The position numbers and the translations under genes are program-made. From DASTFY01 sp963769115 (lineage in GTDB: Bacteria; Actinomycetota; Acidimicrobiia; Acidimicrobiales; Ilumatobacteraceae): a stretch of DNA of 64,000 bases. The DNA lies in NCBI GenBank assembly GCA_963769115.1, contig CAVYKN010000011.1, positions 124,001 to 188,000 of the forward strand. The letters are read 5' to 3'. Position 1 is the first letter of the stretch. The number at the start of each line of letters is the position of its first letter. Below are positions 1 to 7,435 of this stretch, piece after piece. The notes under the pieces were generated by a model. That model was not told the origin of the DNA. It was given only the letters and a program-made list of their open reading frames with translations, and did no database searches.

Positions 1-639
1 GCACACGTCGACCATGTCCCGGGTGCGGGAGTGGGCCAGCGTGACGGTGGCGTCGACGCCCTTGCGGGCCAGCAGGAGGCTCATGGGCAGGCCGACGAGG
101 GTCGAGCGACCGATCACCACGGCTCGGGCGCCCGACACGTCCGTGCCGTAGCGGGCCAGCAGCCGCATGACCCCCTTGGGCGTGCACGGGACGTGGCCGG
201 GACGGCCCCGCAGCAGCCGCCCCATCGAGCGCTCGGTCAGCCCGTCGATGTCCTTCTCGGGCGGGACCAGGTCCAGCACCGGCTCGGGGTCGAGGCCCTC
301 GGGCAGGGGCAACTGGACGAGGATGCCGTGGACGTCGGGATCGGCGGCCATGCCGGCCACCGCGTCCTCCACCTCGGCCTGCGTCGCGGCCGCGGTCAGG
401 CCGATGTGCTGGGACACCATCCCGGCCTTCTCGGCCTGCTTGTGCTTGCTGCGGACGTAGATCTGGCTCGGCCGATCGTCGCCCACGAGCACGGTCCCCA
501 GGCAGACACGGGGCGAGCCCAGCGAGATCATCTCCGCCGCCAGCTGCTCTGTGATCTCGTCCCGCAGGCGGATGCCGTCCATGAGGATGGCGCCCCCCGG
601 CGTGCGTTCGTCCGCTCGGGCGTCGTCGACGTCAGTCAT
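1..639 (-). CDS. folD: FolD bifunctional methylenetetrahydrofolate dehydrogenase/cyclohydrolase (C-terminus outside window)
   Basis: Cytosolic one-carbon enzyme interconverting 5,10-methylene- and 10-formyl-tetrahydrofolate. About 213 residues are present, reading from the ATG at 639 to the left edge. Seen: the YVxxKxK substrate-lysine segment (YVRSKHKQAEKAG), QLPLPEGL, the PEKDIDGL motif, PCTPKGVMRLL and the NADP-loop VIGRSTLVGLPMSLLL. It lies 39 nt downstream of clpP on the same strand, so co-transcription is likely. The N-terminus has about 19 extra residues before the family core (MDGIRLRDEI). Incomplete only because of the window edge. Confidence 0.96.
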   Translation of the reverse strand, partial: MTDVDDARADERTPGGAILMDGIRLRDEITEQLAAEMISLGSPRVCLGTVLVGDDRPSQIYVRSKHKQAEKAGMVSQHIGLTAAATQAEVEDAVAGMAADPDVHGILVQLPLPEGLDPEPVLDLVPPEKDIDGLTERSMGRLLRGRPGHVPCTPKGVMRLLARYGTDVSGARAVVIGRSTLVGLPMSLLLARKGVDATVTLAHSRTRDMVDVC

Positions 640-678
640 CGCGCCTTTCTACTTGGCCACTGGAGACAACTGCCTCTC

Positions 679-1287
679 TCAGGCGGCGGCGACGCCGGCC
701 AGCGGGAGTTGGCGCCGCTCGACCACGTGGTCGATGAGCCCGTAGGCGACGGCGGCCTCGCCCCGGAGGATGTAGTCGCGGTCGATGTCCTGAATGATGC
801 GATCGGCCCCCTGTCCCGTGGCCTCGACGAGGATGTCGATCATCCGCCGGCGCATCTCCACGATCTCGGTGACGGCGCGCTCGAGATCGGTCGACTGGCC
901 CTGCGCCCCGCCGTGGGGCTGGTGGATGAGCACCCGGGCGTTGGGGAGCGCGGCCCGCTTGCCCTTGGCCCCGGCGGCCAGGAGGACGGCGGCCGCCGAC
1001 GCCGCCTGACCGACGCAGATGGTGGCCACGTCCGGCGCCACGAACTGCATGGTGTCGTGGATGGCGAACAGGGCGGTCATGTCCCCGCCCGGGCTGTTGA
1101 TGTACAGCGAGATGTCGCGGTCGGCGGCCTCCGACTCCAGATGGAGGAGCTGGGCGATGACGAGGTTGGCGACGCTGTCGTCGATGGCCGTACCCAGGAA
1201 CACGATGCGCTCGGACAGCAGGCGGGAGTAGATGTCGTAGGCCCGCTCCCCCCGGTTGGTCTGTTCGATGACGGTCGGCACCAGCAT
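679..1287 (-). CDS. clpP: ATP-dependent Clp protease proteolytic subunit ClpP
   Basis: Serine peptidase subunit that forms the ClpP barrel fed by ClpX/ClpC unfoldases. 202 residues, normal for the family. Start is the ATG at 1287 preceded by an AGGAGGAGCG-type ribosome site; upstream in-frame sequence is not ClpP-like. Catalytic triad visible: Ser in VGQAASAAAV, His in RVLIHQPHGG, Asp in the DIDRDYILRGEAAVAYGLID segment. The Ser motif has AAA where most ClpPs have MGA. No clpX or second clpP is next to it; folD follows. Its promoter (minus -10 at 1323-1328) overlaps a palindromic operator shared with the divergent ArsR pair. Confidence 0.97.
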   Translation of the reverse strand: MLVPTVIEQTNRGERAYDIYSRLLSERIVFLGTAIDDSVANLVIAQLLHLESEAADRDISLYINSPGGDMTALFAIHDTMQFVAPDVATICVGQAASAAAVLLAAGAKGKRAALPNARVLIHQPHGGAQGQSTDLERAVTEIVEMRRRMIDILVEATGQGADRIIQDIDRDYILRGEAAVAYGLIDHVVERRQLPLAGVAAA

Positions 1288-1305
1288 GGTCGCTCCTCCT
1301 GATGT

Positions 1306-1321
1306 GCAACTTCTGAGTTGC
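1306..1321. promoter_or_regulatory. Palindromic operator 1, GCAAC-N6-GTTGC
   Basis: GCAACTTCTGAGTTGC, a perfect 5-6-5 inverted repeat (core CAACT-N4-AGTTG). It covers the predicted transcription start of clpP, about 7 nt below its -10. The arms match operator 2 exactly. The ArsR regulator encoded at 1779-2117 is the natural candidate to bind; that is inference. Confidence 0.7.
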
Positions 1322-1322
1322 G

Positions 1323-1328
1323 AGTGTA
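1323..1328 (-). promoter_or_regulatory. Predicted -10 of clpP (TACACT)
   Basis: Minus-strand TACACT about 36 nt before the clpP ATG, giving a leader of roughly 29 nt that contains the ribosome site. Operator 1 abuts and overlaps the predicted start of transcription. Confidence 0.5.
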
Positions 1329-1346
1329 GCGGGACTGAAGCGACGT

Positions 1347-1362
1347 GCAACCGTTGTGTTGC
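1347..1362. promoter_or_regulatory. Palindromic operator 2, GCAAC-N6-GTTGC
   Basis: GCAACCGTTGTGTTGC, same arms and spacing as operator 1, centre-to-centre 41 bp (about four helical turns). It lies immediately upstream of the TATCGT -10 of the SRPBCC gene, between its -35 and -10 positions, where a bound repressor would block polymerase. Confidence 0.7.
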
Positions 1363-1365
1363 GAC

Positions 1366-1371
1366 TATCGT
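1366..1371 (+). promoter_or_regulatory. Leaderless -10 (TATCGT) of SRPBCC-arsR
   Basis: TATCGT with a 6-nt spacer to the ATG at 1378; no ribosome site is present. This supports the ATG at 1378 over an earlier in-frame start at 1345. Confidence 0.75.
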
Positions 1372-1377
1372 GGCCAC

Positions 1378-1782
1378 ATGGAGCGCACCACCGTCCGCCG
1401 GACCGTCGAGCTCGACTGCGACGCCGCCACGCTGTGGCACCTGATCTCCGATGCCGCGGGGCTCGGCACCTGGCTCGGTGAGGACGTGCACCTCGACCTG
1501 CGGGTCGGTGGCACGGGCCGGCTCGTCGACGACGAAGGCGTCGCGCGCCACGTGCGGGTGACCGAGCTGACCGCCGGCGAGCGCCTGGCCTTCACCTGGT
1601 GGCCCGACGGTGACGACGGCACGATGTCCGACGTCGTCTTCACCGTCGAGGAGACCGACACGGGCAGCCGCCTCGTCATCACCGAGACCGCCGACGGCAC
1701 CGTCGACGGCGCGCTCGACGGGTCCTGGGAGACGCGGGTCGTGTCGCTCTGGCTGTCGGTCTGCTCGCTGGCCCGGGTGTGA
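1378..1782 (+). CDS. SRPBCC (AHSA1-type) domain protein
   Basis: 134-residue START/Bet v1-like fold protein of the activator-of-Hsp90 homologue type, which binds small hydrophobic ligands in a helix-grip pocket. Seen: RRTVELDCDAATLWHLIS at the N-terminus, a central RVTELTAGERLAFTWW strand pair, and SRLVITETADG near the end, all typical of AHSA1. It overlaps the ArsR gene by 4 nt (GTGA), so the two are translationally coupled. Such SRPBCC/ArsR pairs are common in actinobacteria, but their ligands are mostly unknown. Confidence 0.85.
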   Translation: MERTTVRRTVELDCDAATLWHLISDAAGLGTWLGEDVHLDLRVGGTGRLVDDEGVARHVRVTELTAGERLAFTWWPDGDDGTMSDVVFTVEETDTGSRLVITETADGTVDGALDGSWETRVVSLWLSVCSLARV

Positions 1783-2117
1783 CGGATCCGCTCGATCCCC
1801 TCTTCGACGCCCTGGCCGACCCCACCCGCCGCTCCCTTCTCCTGCGCCTCGTCAGGGAGGGGCCCGACACGGCCAGCCACCTGGTCGCCGACCTGCCCAT
1901 GACCCGCCAGGCCGTGGTCAAGCACCTGCAGGCCCTGGTCGAGGCGGGCCTGGCGGTCCCGGAGCGCCGCGGTCGCGAGGTGCGCTACCGCGCCGTCCCC
2001 GAGCCCCTGGTCGAAGCCGTGCGGTGGCTCGTCGCCGCCGGTGCGCAGTGGGACCAGCGCTTGGATCGCCTGGAGCGGGCGGCCCGGCGGGACGGGCGGC
2101 GTTCGGCCGTACCCTGA
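1779..2117 (+). CDS. ArsR-family winged-helix transcriptional regulator
   Basis: 112-residue regulator. Residues 1-85 form the winged helix: DPLFDALADPTRRSLLLRLV, then the recognition region DLPMTRQAVVKHLQALVEAGL and wing ERRGREVRYR. No cysteine pair of the metal-sensing ArsR type is visible, so this is a non-metal member of the group often paired with AHSA1 proteins. The GTG start overlaps the preceding stop. It most likely represses its own operon through the two palindromes at 1306-1362, and clpP may be under the same control. Confidence 0.9.
   Translation: MTDPLDPLFDALADPTRRSLLLRLVREGPDTASHLVADLPMTRQAVVKHLQALVEAGLAVPERRGREVRYRAVPEPLVEAVRWLVAAGAQWDQRLDRLERAARRDGRRSAVP
2110..2115 (+). promoter_or_regulatory. 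Leaderless -10 (TACCCT)
   Basis: TACCCT, 8-nt spacer to the GTG at 2124. It lies inside the last codons of arsR, so the flavoprotein gene has its own promoter. Confidence 0.6.
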
Positions 2118-2123
2118 CCGGCC

Positions 2124-3335
2124 GTGATCAGTGCGGACGTCGTCGTGGTGGGCGGCGGGCCCGGTGGGATGGCGGCCGCCATCGAGCTGGCCCGCGCCGG
2201 GCGCGAGGTCGTCGTCGTCGACCGGGCGCGGTTCCCCCGTGACAAGTGCTGCGGCGATGGCCTGACGACGGCGGCACTGCGCCTGCTCGAGTCACTCGGG
2301 CTCGAGCCCGCGTCCGTGCCGAGCTGGCGGCCGGTCGACACCGCGTGGGTCCGCTCCCCGTCCGGACGGGAGGTCGGGTTCCCGCTCCCGCGCGGTCAGG
2401 GTCAGTTCGCGGTCGTCGCGCCCCGTGTCGAACTCGACGCCGCGCTGGTGGACGTCGCCCGGCACGCCGGCGTCAAGGTGCACGACGGGCACGGCTTCAC
2501 CGACGTCGTCGAGCAGAGCGATGACCGGCTCGTGATCGACGTCGACGCCCTCGGCCCGATCTCGTCTCGTTACGTGGTGGCGGCCGACGGGATGTGGTCG
2601 CCCGTGCGCAAGGCGCTCGGGTGCGGGGAGGCGGGTTACCTCGGTGAGTGGCACGCGTTCCGGCAGTACTTCGACGGTGTCACCGGCAACGCGGCCGAAC
2701 GCCTGTGGGTCTGGTTCGAGCCCGACCTGCTGCCCGGCTACGCGTGGTCGTTCCCGCTGCCGGACGGGCGGGCCAACGTGGGGTTCGGCGTCCTGCGGGG
2801 CGCCGGCCGGCGCATCCAGGACATGAAGGACCTGTGGCCGGAGCTGCTGGCGCGGCCCCACGTGCGTCAGGCGTTGGGCGCCGGCGCCCGACCGTCGGCG
2901 CCCCACAAGGCCTGGCCCATCCCGGCCCGCATCGACCGGGCCGTGCTCGCGGAGGGGCGCACGCTGTTCGTCGGCGACGCCGCCGGCGCCTGCGACCCGC
3001 TCACGGGTGAGGGCATCGGTCAAGCCCTCCTCACCGGCACGTTGGCGGCGCAGGCCATCGTCGAGGCCGGCGCCACCCGGCCCGCGCTCGCCGGGCAGCG
3101 CTACCGCGATCTCGTGGCGGAGGAGTGGCGGCCGGACCACCGCATGGCTGCCGCGCTCTCCCGCCTGCTGCAGCACGAGAGCGTGGCCCGGGGCGCCATC
3201 CGCCTCGCCGGCTCCAGCGCCTGGACGCGCCGGAACTTCGGTCGCTGGCTGTTCGAGGACGAAGCCCGGGCGGCCGCGCTGACGCCCGGGCGCTGGCACC
3301 GCCGCTTCCTGGGCCGCGACGGCGCCTACGCCTGA
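2124..3335 (+). CDS. Geranylgeranyl reductase family FAD-dependent oxidoreductase
   Basis: 403-residue flavoprotein of the GGR/halogenase-like family, which reduces isoprenoid double bonds or hydroxylates lipophilic substrates. Seen: Rossmann dinucleotide loop DVVVVGGGPGGMAAAIELARAG at residues 4-26, the family CCGDGL segment after DRARFPRDK, and the second FAD motif LFVGDAAGACDPLTGEGIGQAL near residue 285. GTG start supported by the leaderless promoter. Substrate cannot be told; menaquinone side-chain or polyprenyl lipid reduction are possibilities. Confidence 0.85.
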   Translation: MISADVVVVGGGPGGMAAAIELARAGREVVVVDRARFPRDKCCGDGLTTAALRLLESLGLEPASVPSWRPVDTAWVRSPSGREVGFPLPRGQGQFAVVAPRVELDAALVDVARHAGVKVHDGHGFTDVVEQSDDRLVIDVDALGPISSRYVVAADGMWSPVRKALGCGEAGYLGEWHAFRQYFDGVTGNAAERLWVWFEPDLLPGYAWSFPLPDGRANVGFGVLRGAGRRIQDMKDLWPELLARPHVRQALGAGARPSAPHKAWPIPARIDRAVLAEGRTLFVGDAAGACDPLTGEGIGQALLTGTLAAQAIVEAGATRPALAGQRYRDLVAEEWRPDHRMAAALSRLLQHESVARGAIRLAGSSAWTRRNFGRWLFEDEARAAALTPGRWHRRFLGRDGAYA

Positions 3336-3342
3336 GTCGCCG

Positions 3343-3759
3343 TCACGCCGGTGGCGGGACCTGTGGTCCGACGATCATCCAGGGCGTCCCGAACCGGTCG
3401 ACGCACATGCCGAACGCCTCCGAGAAGAACGTCGGCATGAGCGCCTGGGTGACGGTCCCTCCGTCGGCGAGCGCGTCGAACACCTTGTTGGCGCCGGCGA
3501 CGTCGGCGGCGTCGTAGCTGACCATCATCCCCTGGACCGGACCGAAGTCGTCGGACATCGGGTCGTCCGATCCCATGAGCACGTCGTCGCCGATGAGCAG
3601 CGCGGCGTGGATGATGAGGTCGGCCTGGTCGGGCGGCGGTTCCTCGCCGGGGACGTCCTTCATCGTCAGCAGCGTGAGATCGCCGCCGAGGACCTCCTGG
3701 TAGCGGGTGAACGCCTCGCGGCAGTTGCCGCCGAAGAACAGGTAGGGACGGAAAGCCAT
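3343..3759 (-). CDS. VOC/PhnB-like glyoxalase-fold protein
   Basis: 138-residue protein of the PhnB/DUF1338-like branch of the vicinal oxygen chelate superfamily. Seen: RPYLFFGGNCREAFTRYQEVLGG at the start, LLIGDDVLMGSDDP in the middle and MCVDRFGTPWMIVGP at the end, the usual PhnB block order. ATG at 3759 has GGAGG 6 nt upstream. It runs convergent with the preceding flavoprotein gene with only 7 nt between the stops. No reaction can be assigned. Confidence 0.85.
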   Translation of the reverse strand: MAFRPYLFFGGNCREAFTRYQEVLGGDLTLLTMKDVPGEEPPPDQADLIIHAALLIGDDVLMGSDDPMSDDFGPVQGMMVSYDAADVAGANKVFDALADGGTVTQALMPTFFSEAFGMCVDRFGTPWMIVGPQVPPPA

Positions 3760-3860
3760 GGTTCCTCCGTACGGGATCGCGTTGATCTCGCGCCAGCAGT
3801 GACGACCCTCAGACGGTACGGCGCCCGCGAACTCATCGCGGACGCCGTCCGCGCCGGACG

Positions 3861-3866
3861 TACCTT
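3861..3866 (+). promoter_or_regulatory. Leaderless -10 (TACCTT)
   Basis: TACCTT, 6-nt spacer to the GTG at 3873, fixing the start of the unknown protein. Confidence 0.65.
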
Positions 3867-3872
3867 GGCTCG

Positions 3873-4981
3873 GTGTCGGACCGCGGGGACTTCACCGAGG
3901 CGCTGATGGCGGCGCCGCTCGGTGCCGTCGTGCTGGCGCTGATCGAGGGCAAGGTCCGCGACGACGTCCCTTGGTACCTCGTTCCCCCCGACACCGATGG
4001 CGACGCCGTGCGGCGCGCCGCGGACGCGGTCCGGACGTGGTCGTTCGGGTCGTTGGTCGAGCTGGCGGTCTACGCCTCGTACATGCAGGTGGGCCCGTGG
4101 ATCTCGTCGCAGGCGCCGGCCACGGCGGCCACCGCCTACCGGCACGTCGAGGAACGGCTTCCCATCGCCGAGGCGGTGGACGAGGTGTTCGGACCGGCGC
4201 TGCACCAGCCCGTCGACGTCGCCGTGCAGGAATGGTGGAACAGCGCCGCCGAAGCGACGGGGCTTCACGTGGCCCGCCGCTTCGACGTCTACGAGTCGGT
4301 GTACGGCGCCGGACAGTTCACGTGGGCCGGGCTGTGGACCGTGACCCGCCCGCCTGCGGAGGTGCAGGGCGAGCTCGTTGCGGCCTGGGAGCTCGAGCAG
4401 GGGCCGGTGAGCCGGTGGCACCTGCCGGTCCGCCCCGATGTCCGGGTCTTCGAGGTCCACCGGCCCGAGGACTGGGCCCGGCTGGTCACTCAGCACCCGG
4501 CCGAGGCACGACCGAACGAGGAGTGGTGGGAGCTTCCCGGACGTGGTCGACCGGATGCCGCACCGTCGGGCCGAGGATGGTCGGCGGCGCCGCCGACCCG
4601 GAACCAGCGCGGCTCGGACCTCACGCCGCTGCTGGCCATCCCCGGCCAGCGGGCGGCGCGGGCCACCATCCGCCGGCACCTCGTGCCCGACTGGCGCCGG
4701 GTGGCCGAGGCCCACGACGGCGTGCACCTGTCGTGGGCCGGCTTCATCACCAGCGAGGGCTGCATCGTGGACCTCGGCCCTGACGTCGGCGAGGGCGACG
4801 TCGCCATGCTCCGCTACTGGTTCAGCGAGCGCACGCACTGGCTGCGGGACGTGTTCGGTGAACCCGAGCCGCTGGCCGCGCCGAGACCGAGGCCAGCGAC
4901 ATCGCCACGGCCGACGTCAGGACCGACACCTCCCGCCTACGTCACGACGAGCTCGTGCTGCGGGCCCAGCTCGGCCGCTGA
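3873..4981 (+). CDS. Uncharacterised ~369-residue protein (one frameshift)
   Basis: I do not recognise this family. The N-terminal ~330 residues read smoothly from the GTG (DRGDFTEALMAAPLGAVV...) and are rich in Trp and acidic residues, with no membrane segment or signal peptide. At about 4880 one base appears to be missing: after VFGEPEPLAA the given frame turns Pro-rich, while the next frame continues as AETEASDIATADVRTD and ends RHDELVLRAQLGR at the TGA 4979-4981. In the uncorrected sequence the gene runs in frame into the downstream flavoprotein, which is an artefact. Confidence 0.6.
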
Positions 4982-5017
4982 ACCCGCTGCCGCTGGGCCG
5001 GGCCCGGTGCGCGTCCC

Positions 5018-5023
5018 TACAGT
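5018..5023 (+). promoter_or_regulatory. Leaderless -10 (TACAGT)
   Basis: TACAGT, 7-nt spacer to the ATG at 5031. It shows that the nitronate monooxygenase is its own gene and not the C-terminal half of a fusion with the upstream protein. Confidence 0.7.
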
Positions 5024-5030
5024 GCGGGGC

Positions 5031-5996
5031 ATGCAGACGCGACTGACCGAGCTCCTGGAGATCGAGCACCCGGTGATGCTCGCCGGCATGGGCGGGGTCT
5101 CGTACCACCGCCTGGTGGCGGCGGTGTCCGAGGCCGGGGGCATCGGCACGCTCGGCGCCTCCACCATGCGCCACGACGAGCTCGTCGAGGAGATCGCCGG
5201 CGTGAAGGCCCTGACCACCAAGCCCTTCGGTGTCGACCTCCTCACCGCGCTGCCCGGCCAGGTCGAGGAGGGCATCCAGTCCGTGATCGACGGGGGCGCG
5301 CGCATCTTCGTGGCCGGCCTCGGCGTGCCCCGTGAGGTCATCGACCTACTGCACGCCAACAACATCCTCGTCGGGTCGATGTGCGGCAAGGTCCGCCACG
5401 CCGTCGGCGCCGTGGCATCGGGCTGCGACTTCGTCGTCGCGCAGGGCACGGAGGCGGGCGGCCACACGGGTCAGGTGGCCACGATGGCCCTCGTCCCCCA
5501 GGTGGTCGACGCCGTCGGCGACCAGGTCCCGGTCGTCGCCGCCGGCGGCCTGTTCGACGGGCGCGGCCTCGCCGCCTCGCTGGCCCTCGGCGCCGACGGG
5601 GTCTGGGTGGGCACACGGTTCATCGCCACCCACGAGGCGCGGGCGGTGGAGGGCTACAAGGAGACCCTGCTGGCCACCCCCGAGGACGGCACCGTCGTGA
5701 GCCGCGCCTACACCGGCAAGACGTGCCGGGTGGTGCGCAACGACTGGACCCAGCACTTCGACGAGAACCCGGACGACCTGAAGCCCTTCCCGCAGCAGGC
5801 CATCTACTCCGCGCAGGAGGGCGCCAACCACCTCGGCTACCCGGACGGCACCGAGGTCGACGTGCGCCGCGAGTTCTACCCGTGCGGCCAGGGCGTGGGT
5901 GCCATCCACGAGCTCGAGCCGGCCGCCGTCGTGCTGACCCGTATGGTCGCCGAGGCCGAGGCGGTCATCGACCGTCTCGTGTTCCAGAAGGTCTGA
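5031..5996 (+). CDS. Nitronate monooxygenase-family (NPD) FMN oxidoreductase
   Basis: 321-residue TIM-barrel flavoprotein related to 2-nitropropane dioxygenase. Seen: EIEHPVMLAGMGGVS at the N-terminus, the FMN-phosphate regions AQGTEAGGHTGQ and PVVAAGGLFDGRGLAASLALGADGVWVGTRF, and catalytic-His position in GGHTG. This class oxidises alkyl nitronates or acts as an NAD(P)H-dependent quinone/flavin reductase. It sits 2 nt before the M20 peptidase gene, so the two form an operon. Confidence 0.88.
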   Translation: MQTRLTELLEIEHPVMLAGMGGVSYHRLVAAVSEAGGIGTLGASTMRHDELVEEIAGVKALTTKPFGVDLLTALPGQVEEGIQSVIDGGARIFVAGLGVPREVIDLLHANNILVGSMCGKVRHAVGAVASGCDFVVAQGTEAGGHTGQVATMALVPQVVDAVGDQVPVVAAGGLFDGRGLAASLALGADGVWVGTRFIATHEARAVEGYKETLLATPEDGTVVSRAYTGKTCRVVRNDWTQHFDENPDDLKPFPQQAIYSAQEGANHLGYPDGTEVDVRREFYPCGQGVGAIHELEPAAVVLTRMVAEAEAVIDRLVFQKV

Positions 5997-5998
5997 CG

Positions 5999-7414
5999 AT
6001 GGACCAGGCCGCGGTCCTCGATGACGCCGGCGCCGTCTGGCGCGACGACATCACCCCGACGCTCCACGACTACATCGCCATCCCCGCGCTGTCCCCGGCC
6101 TTCGACGCCGAGTGGGACGCGAACGGACACATCGGCCGGGCTGTCGACCTCGTGGCCGACTGGTGCCGTGCCCGCCCGATCGCCGGTCTGACGGTCGACG
6201 TCGCCGAGCTGCCCGACCGCACCCCGCTCATCGTCATGGACATCCCCGCCTTCGGCGACGGTCCCAGCGACGACACCGTGCTCCTCTACGGCCACCTGGA
6301 CAAGCAGCCGGAGATGCACGGCTGGCGCGACGGCCTCGGGCCGTGGACGCCGGTGGTGGAAGGCGACCGCCTGTACGGGCGCGGTGGCGCCGACGACGGC
6401 TACGCGGCGTTCGCTTCACTGGCCGCCATCGAGGGCGTCCAGCGGGCCGGTGGCGCCCACGCCCGCTGCCTGGTGCTCGTCGAAGCGAGCGAGGAGAGCG
6501 GCTCCCCCGACCTCCCCGCCCATCTGGAGGCCCTGGCCGACCGGGTCGGGGCGCCGTCGCTCGTCGTGTGCCTCGACTCGGGCTGCAACGACTACGACCG
6601 GCTGTGGGTCACGACGTCGCTGCGAGGCCTGGCCGGCGGCACGCTGACGGTCGACATCCTCGAGGAAGGTGTCCATTCCGGGGCGGCCAGCGGCGTCGTG
6701 CCCAGCACGTTCCGCATCGCCCGCCAGCTCCTCGAGCGGGTGGAGGACGCCGCGTCCGGCGAGATCAGGGTGCCCGAGCTCCACGTGACGATCCCGGACG
6801 ACCGGCGCCGTCAGGCCCGGGAGACAGCGGCGGCGACGCCGACATACGCCGACCGCTACCACTTCGTCGGCGACGCCGGCCCCGTCTCCGACGATCCGGT
6901 CGAACAGATCCTGGCCCACACCTGGCGGCCGACGCTCAGCGTCGTGGGTGCCGACGGGCTGCCGCCGACGAACCGCGCCGGCAACGTCCTGCGGCCCTCG
7001 ACCTCGCTGCAGCTCTCGTTCCGCATCCCGCCGACCTGCGACGCCGACGCCGCGCTGGGCGCCATCGCGTCGACGCTCACCGCCGATCCGCCCTACGGCG
7101 CCCGGGTGACCTTCGCGGGACGGGAGGCCGGGCCGGGCTGGAACGCGCCCACGTTCGCGCCCTGGCTCGACGCCTCGTTGGAGCAGGCGTCGCTGGCCGC
7201 GTTCGGCGCTCCGGCGCGCGCCTTCGGCGAGGGCGGCACGATCCCGTTCATGGGGATGCTCGGCCAGCGCTTCCCCGACGCGCAGTTCGTCATCACCGGC
7301 GTGCTCGGCCCCGACAGCAACGCGCACGGACCGAACGAGTACCTCCACCTGCCAACCGGGGAGCGACTCACGGCCGCACTGGCCATGGTGCTGCACGACC
7401 ACGCCCACCGGTAG
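5999..7414 (+). CDS. M20-family metallopeptidase
   Basis: 471-residue dinuclear zinc peptidase or acylase. Metal ligands are visible in order: His in YGHLDKQPE (about residue 99), Asp in GRGGADDGYAA, the catalytic Glu pair in EASEESGSPD, Asp in VCLDSGCND, and the late His in DSNAHGPNEYLHLP. A dimerisation domain lies between roughly residues 210 and 370 (LRGLAGGTLTVDILEEGVHSG). Close to CNDP-type dipeptidases; the exact substrate is open. The start ATG is 2 nt after the preceding stop. Confidence 0.88.
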   Translation: MDQAAVLDDAGAVWRDDITPTLHDYIAIPALSPAFDAEWDANGHIGRAVDLVADWCRARPIAGLTVDVAELPDRTPLIVMDIPAFGDGPSDDTVLLYGHLDKQPEMHGWRDGLGPWTPVVEGDRLYGRGGADDGYAAFASLAAIEGVQRAGGAHARCLVLVEASEESGSPDLPAHLEALADRVGAPSLVVCLDSGCNDYDRLWVTTSLRGLAGGTLTVDILEEGVHSGAASGVVPSTFRIARQLLERVEDAASGEIRVPELHVTIPDDRRRQARETAAATPTYADRYHFVGDAGPVSDDPVEQILAHTWRPTLSVVGADGLPPTNRAGNVLRPSTSLQLSFRIPPTCDADAALGAIASTLTADPPYGARVTFAGREAGPGWNAPTFAPWLDASLEQASLAAFGAPARAFGEGGTIPFMGMLGQRFPDAQFVITGVLGPDSNAHGPNEYLHLPTGERLTAALAMVLHDHAHR

Positions 7415-7435
7415 CGGGGGCGAGCGGGACCGATC

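Noticed and set aside
3873..5996. A single 707-codon fusion of the unknown protein with nitronate monooxygenase
   Set aside because: The linker part is out-of-frame Pro-rich sequence; the true frame of the first gene ends at 4981, and the second gene has its own TACAGT promoter 7 nt before its ATG.
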